From Beroe forskalii (lineage: Eukaryota > Ctenophora > Nuda > Beroida > Beroidae): 64,000 nt of DNA. The DNA lies in contig WFMF01000015.1 in NCBI GenBank assembly GCA_011033025.1, positions 248,001 to 312,000 on the forward strand. The letters are read 5' to 3'. The notes beneath the pieces were generated by a model. That model saw only the letters and a program-made list of their open reading frames with translations, had not been told where the DNA came from and searched no databases. Both the position numbers and the translations under genes were made by a program. Below, piece after piece: positions 45,801 through 64,000 of the stretch. How positions within the stretch are numbered: the stretch's first letter is position 1; every line of letters starts with the position of its first letter.

Positions 45801-46806
45801 GAGAAGTAGGCGTAAGATACCATGCAGACAATCAGAGTCTGCGACATTCCCAAACATCCCTACAAGGGAGGGAGTAGCATTGTAAGATGTCTCCCTACCT
45901 AGGTCCCTAAACAGAAACTCCCGGGTGGCAGACAGAAAGGCGGCAGGAGTCGATTGTCGGCGGGTGGTGAGCAGCGTTGAGGTGCTCACATCTACGTTAT
46001 CTACAGTAGATGAAGTATAGTAATCCCTGAACTTGTTAACACACACAGCGGAAAATCACGAGAAAATACGCTTTTTCAAACTCAAAAACCCCGTGTATAA
46101 GTTTAAATTCCCGAACAAAAAAGGATATTTGTGTTGATGAAGGAGCTTACTGAGTGCGAAAGAAGGGGCGTTCCGGCCGTTCCAGTGCGAATGTGAGGCG
46201 GCATCGTTATCAGGCAGGATATCACTGGGGAGGGAAATAACTGACATAAGTCATAACGGGCAAGCAATATGATGCATGGATCATTTAAGTTGTGAAAAGC
46301 ACAACACATCCCAATCAAATGCTTACTGTTTACAGATTTCGAGGATCATCATTATGCAGTTGTTCCGTTAGGGGATGCAATCACCGAGATTGCTATAACT
46401 CTCCTTATTAACTTACTCGTTGTCGTCCCTGTCCCCCTCGTCTAGTTTCCGTCCCGGCACCGGACTGTATGTGATGAAGGGCGTGTCTCCGTTCTCTGCC
46501 TTGTTATCCGTCCTGGAATTGGGAGGATTATTAGGCATTCTGACATTAGGAGTGCTTTATCTAGATTACTGAGTTATCATCGACTTAGCTTTCTGGTTCT
46601 ACTTTGTCAAATTTAAGACTGCAGACATAGCTGTATGATCCACCCAGGATGGAGACAGCCTGCATGGCATAAATTTGAGTGATAGTAACGTATTTTGTTG
46701 AAAATCATGAGCAAAAGAAGGAGCTTACTGTAGGACTTTGCCAGGCGATAGACCATTGACGTGTTTTCCGATGGGGTTGCTAATGTAGGTTCCCGCCTTG
46801 CTTTGG
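45798..46806 (-). CDS. Four downstream exons: possible C-terminal extension of CMIP, or a separate gene
   Basis: Minus-strand exons 46,729-46,806, 46,417-46,512, 46,151-46,224 and 45,798-46,000 (stop TAG) have good GT/AG sites and a single consistent reading phase. They encode a Ser/Thr/Asp-rich, probably disordered tail: SKAGTYISNPIGKHVNGLSP, TPFITYSPVPGRKLDEGDRD, ILPDNDAASHSHWNGRN and VDVSTSTLLTTRRQSTPAAF. The first exon needs an incoming phase that is exactly what the donor TG|GTAAGA overlapping the CMIP stop codon (48,804-48,806) would give, so an alternative CMIP splice form is possible. The second and third exons are closed in other frames or fixed by phase. The last exon's start (46,000) is the weakest call. 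No domain is recognised. Confidence 0.55.
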
Positions 46807-46849
46807 CTGCAGAGAGATGGAGTCATGAGGACCGGTAGATCATCAATCT

Positions 46850-47060
46850 ACTGTTATGTTAACAGCATGTTAACAGCATGTTAACAGCATGTTAACAGCA
46901 TGTTAACAGCATGTTAACAGCATGTTGACATCATGTTAAAAACATGTTAACAGAATGTTGACATCATGTTAACAGCAAGTTGTCATCAAGCTATCAGCAT
47001 GTTAATTGCATGTTATCATCATGTTGCCTTCATGTCAACAGCATGTTGTCATAATAACAT
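46850..47060 (+). repeat. 11-bp array (CATGTTAACAG)n
   Basis: About six exact then a dozen diverged copies of AGCATGTTAAC. It lies in the interval between the main CMIP stop and the candidate extension exons. 47,060-48,340 is AT-rich with nothing recognised. Confidence 0.85.
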
Positions 47061-48357
47061 ACTATGCTTCACAATAGCAGTGAGAACTTCTCACTGCGAA
47101 TAGTATGCCCACAAAAACCCCCTTTAAAATATGTACATTGACACGTCAACCCCCGTCACAAGCGTGCGAATTACAATTTGATAAACAAATTAAATTAACA
47201 AAGGAGCATTATTGACAAGCATATCTTTAGTAACACAAGTAGTAGTAAGTTATATCTGGAACCAAGTAACGTGATTTAAAATTTAATGAAATTATCGATT
47301 TGACATTGTTTACATTCAACCTGTAATATACGTATGATTGTTTTAAAGACTTTGTCAAGTAGGCAATCAACAAATCAGTACATTCAGATGGCATGACAAG
47401 CATGATGGCGATGTGATCACTTCCACCTTTTATCAGGGCGGGGAACACAAATATTTTGAAAAAAATAGACATCGCATTCCATTAAATGTAGATATGAAAA
47501 GTACAATGTGATGATAAAGATCATAGTTGATCAAGAATAATTAATTACAATTTTCGCTACAAAAATAATGTATACAATCTTGAATTCAAAGAAGTGTCTC
47601 TGGCACAAAAAGTACAATTTAAAAGACTGAAATCATAAAAACAGAAACATTTCTGGAGTGTGGGGAAATTCATGTCCATTCCACGGCAGTAAAATCAAAA
47701 TAGAAATTCAGGGCATGCATCCTTTGGAACATTAAAATTAGGAGCCAGTCCAATACACCATCCTATTCATTGGTGGAAATCTGCCAGATAATTAAAATGC
47801 CATGGTATCGAGTCGATTCCATTCCAATTACTAATTAGAAAGTTGTCGGCAGTTACCCAATATGAATAAAAGTTGTATTCAAAAATATTCCAGAGTTCCA
47901 GGGAAGTGCGATAACCCAACTGTAATGTTCCAGACATCACACTAAGATATATCAGAGTCTGTTGTATGATGATGACACACGTATTATCAAGGGAACAAAC
48001 GACACACACAGACATGGGTACTACATGACGTCAAGATAGGGGTGCATGAGTTCTCATGGTGACGTCATGGGGCAGCCCCAAAGTTCATTGGTTCTTGAGC
48101 AGGTTCTCGCCTTTGGTAAATACCGAAAATGCCCAGCTGAAAATTTATATCATCTACCAAGTGTAGGGGTCATGGATATTTTGGGGATCAATCGTCCTAA
48201 AATATGCTATTTCCTTTGATTGGATCGTGTAAAATATAATAAAGATTACTTGTGTTTAGGTTTACTCTCTCCAAAACAACAAATAAAGTGTGAATAAGAA
48301 AATACACGACAAGGAAGGAACATCATCTGACCAAAAACAGCCAGATTTAGCACATGG

Positions 48358-48612
48358 TGGACAGATCTGACATCTCATGGACAGACCTGGCACTTGATGG
48401 ACAGATCTAGAACAGTAGAACCTTGTGGACAGATCCGACACCTCATGGACAGAACTGGCACTTGGTGGACGGATCTAGAACCTTGTGGACAGATCCGACA
48501 CCTCGTGGAAAGATCTGGCAACTGATGGACAGCCCTGGCACATTGTGGGCAGACCTGGCACTTATTGGACTGATCTAGCAACTAGTGGACAGATTTGGCA
48601 CCACTTGTCCAG
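48358..48612 (+). repeat. ~20-bp array (GGACAGATCTGGCACTTGAT)
   Basis: About thirteen degenerate units beginning GGACAGA. They alternate between CTGGCACTT, CCGACACCT and CTAGAACCTT middles, suggesting a higher-order unit of about 60 bp. Confidence 0.8.
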
Positions 48613-48801
48613 AGATCTTGCCAAACAATCTGATCAGGCTACCAGAAAATGCTTCCGTTTAATTAAAAACTTCAATCCACCACCGATCATCATGTTGCTA
48701 GAACGTAGAAGGTAGCAGTTGGTTTTACCATCACTTAGATGAAGTGAAATGATTGTTTTACACTCACACACACCCCCTCCCACAACACCGCCCCCACACT
48801 C

Positions 48802-63541
<14,740 letters not shown>

Positions 63542-63589
63542 CTGCGAATGGAAATACCGTGGATTTAATGAGGGGAAAGGAGTTTAATA

Positions 63590-63910
63590 AGTGGTTACAT
63601 GTCGAAGTGGTGACCGTATACCGCAACTTACACGGTCGAGGCGAAGCCGAGCAGTGTCGGATAATGAACGAGGCGTGCCGAATTTATTATCGAAGGTATA
63701 CGGTCACAGCTGAAATCATGGAACCGGATCATTCCCCGACCAAATAACTCGAGTGAAGACCCTATTCTGAATCAAACGCCTTCATAGTTTTTTGGGTGCT
63801 CCTTTTTAAAGTGAAATTTGGCTTAACGCTATTTTGCAGTGTAAATTGATAGTTACTGTATGGTCGCTAAAACAAGCTTGGAATGGGTATGATACAGTAA
63901 TACATCGTAT
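63590..63910 (-). repeat. Inverted copy of the 4,490-5,000 dispersed repeat
   Basis: GTGACCGTATACCGCAACTT, CGAGGCGTGCCGA and AAACAAGCTTGG match the 4.5-5.0 kb repeat in reverse orientation. It lies in the intron upstream of the first visible CMIP exon. The last 90 bases of the window show nothing recognisable. Confidence 0.7.
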
Positions 63911-64000
63911 GGTAACGGATGGCCGCGTGAGAGCGGAAAACAGGGATGGTTAAATCGCAGAATAATTATTGAACATGGCTGCATAGCTTGTAAATTGAGG

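Overview
The window is animal nuclear DNA. It has spliced genes with GT-AG introns, a germline RRM/MYND/Tudor protein, an orthologue of the animal gene CMIP (C-Maf-inducing protein), and a heavy load of non-LTR, Penelope-like and inverted-repeat transposable elements and minisatellites. Base composition is AT-rich with GC-rich hairpin islands. An aquatic invertebrate is likely, but I cannot name the species or phylum. One 100-N assembly gap lies at 32,800-32,899. I built the gene models by hand from splice sites, reading phase and remembered protein families; no search was run.

Layout. 1-2.0 kb: a Tc1/mariner-type foldback element with an internal satellite. 2.8-6.4 kb (+): a small secreted cysteine-rich protein made of three tandemly duplicated PAN/apple-like exons, with a hAT-type element in its second intron. 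7.8-14.2 kb (-): 14 phase-consistent exons of a TDRD1-like piRNA-pathway protein (RRM, MYND zinc finger, two extended Tudor domains), 5' end not found. 14.2-45.7 kb: a repeat-dominated region with a 2.6-kb duplicated unit (16.6-19.2 kb and 21.2-30.7 kb). Its second copy is split by a CR1-like LINE, which is itself interrupted by a 4.1-kb inverted-repeat element and a 740-bp MITE. The region also holds a Penelope-like remnant, a 1.4-kb palindrome of hairpins, and a 2.8-3.0 kb direct duplication (35.8-38.8 and 40.2-43.0 kb). 45.8-63.5 kb (-): the CMIP orthologue, 12 exons from the end of the PH domain to the last LRR. Three or four more exons downstream could give it an extended C-terminus.

The strongest unexpected signal is that DNA around splice junctions is repeatedly duplicated in both large host genes. 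In CMIP, two minisatellites (about 35 x 61 bp and about 15 x 82 bp) are tandem copies of a true exon-intron junction, one a donor and one an acceptor. A retroposon has duplicated a third CMIP acceptor in a 40-bp direct repeat. In the Tudor gene, two introns are flanked by 19-bp and 16-bp direct repeats that include exon sequence, and a third intron has a duplicated acceptor. This pattern fits intron gain or junction duplication by insertion or break repair, and it supplies many decoy splice sites.
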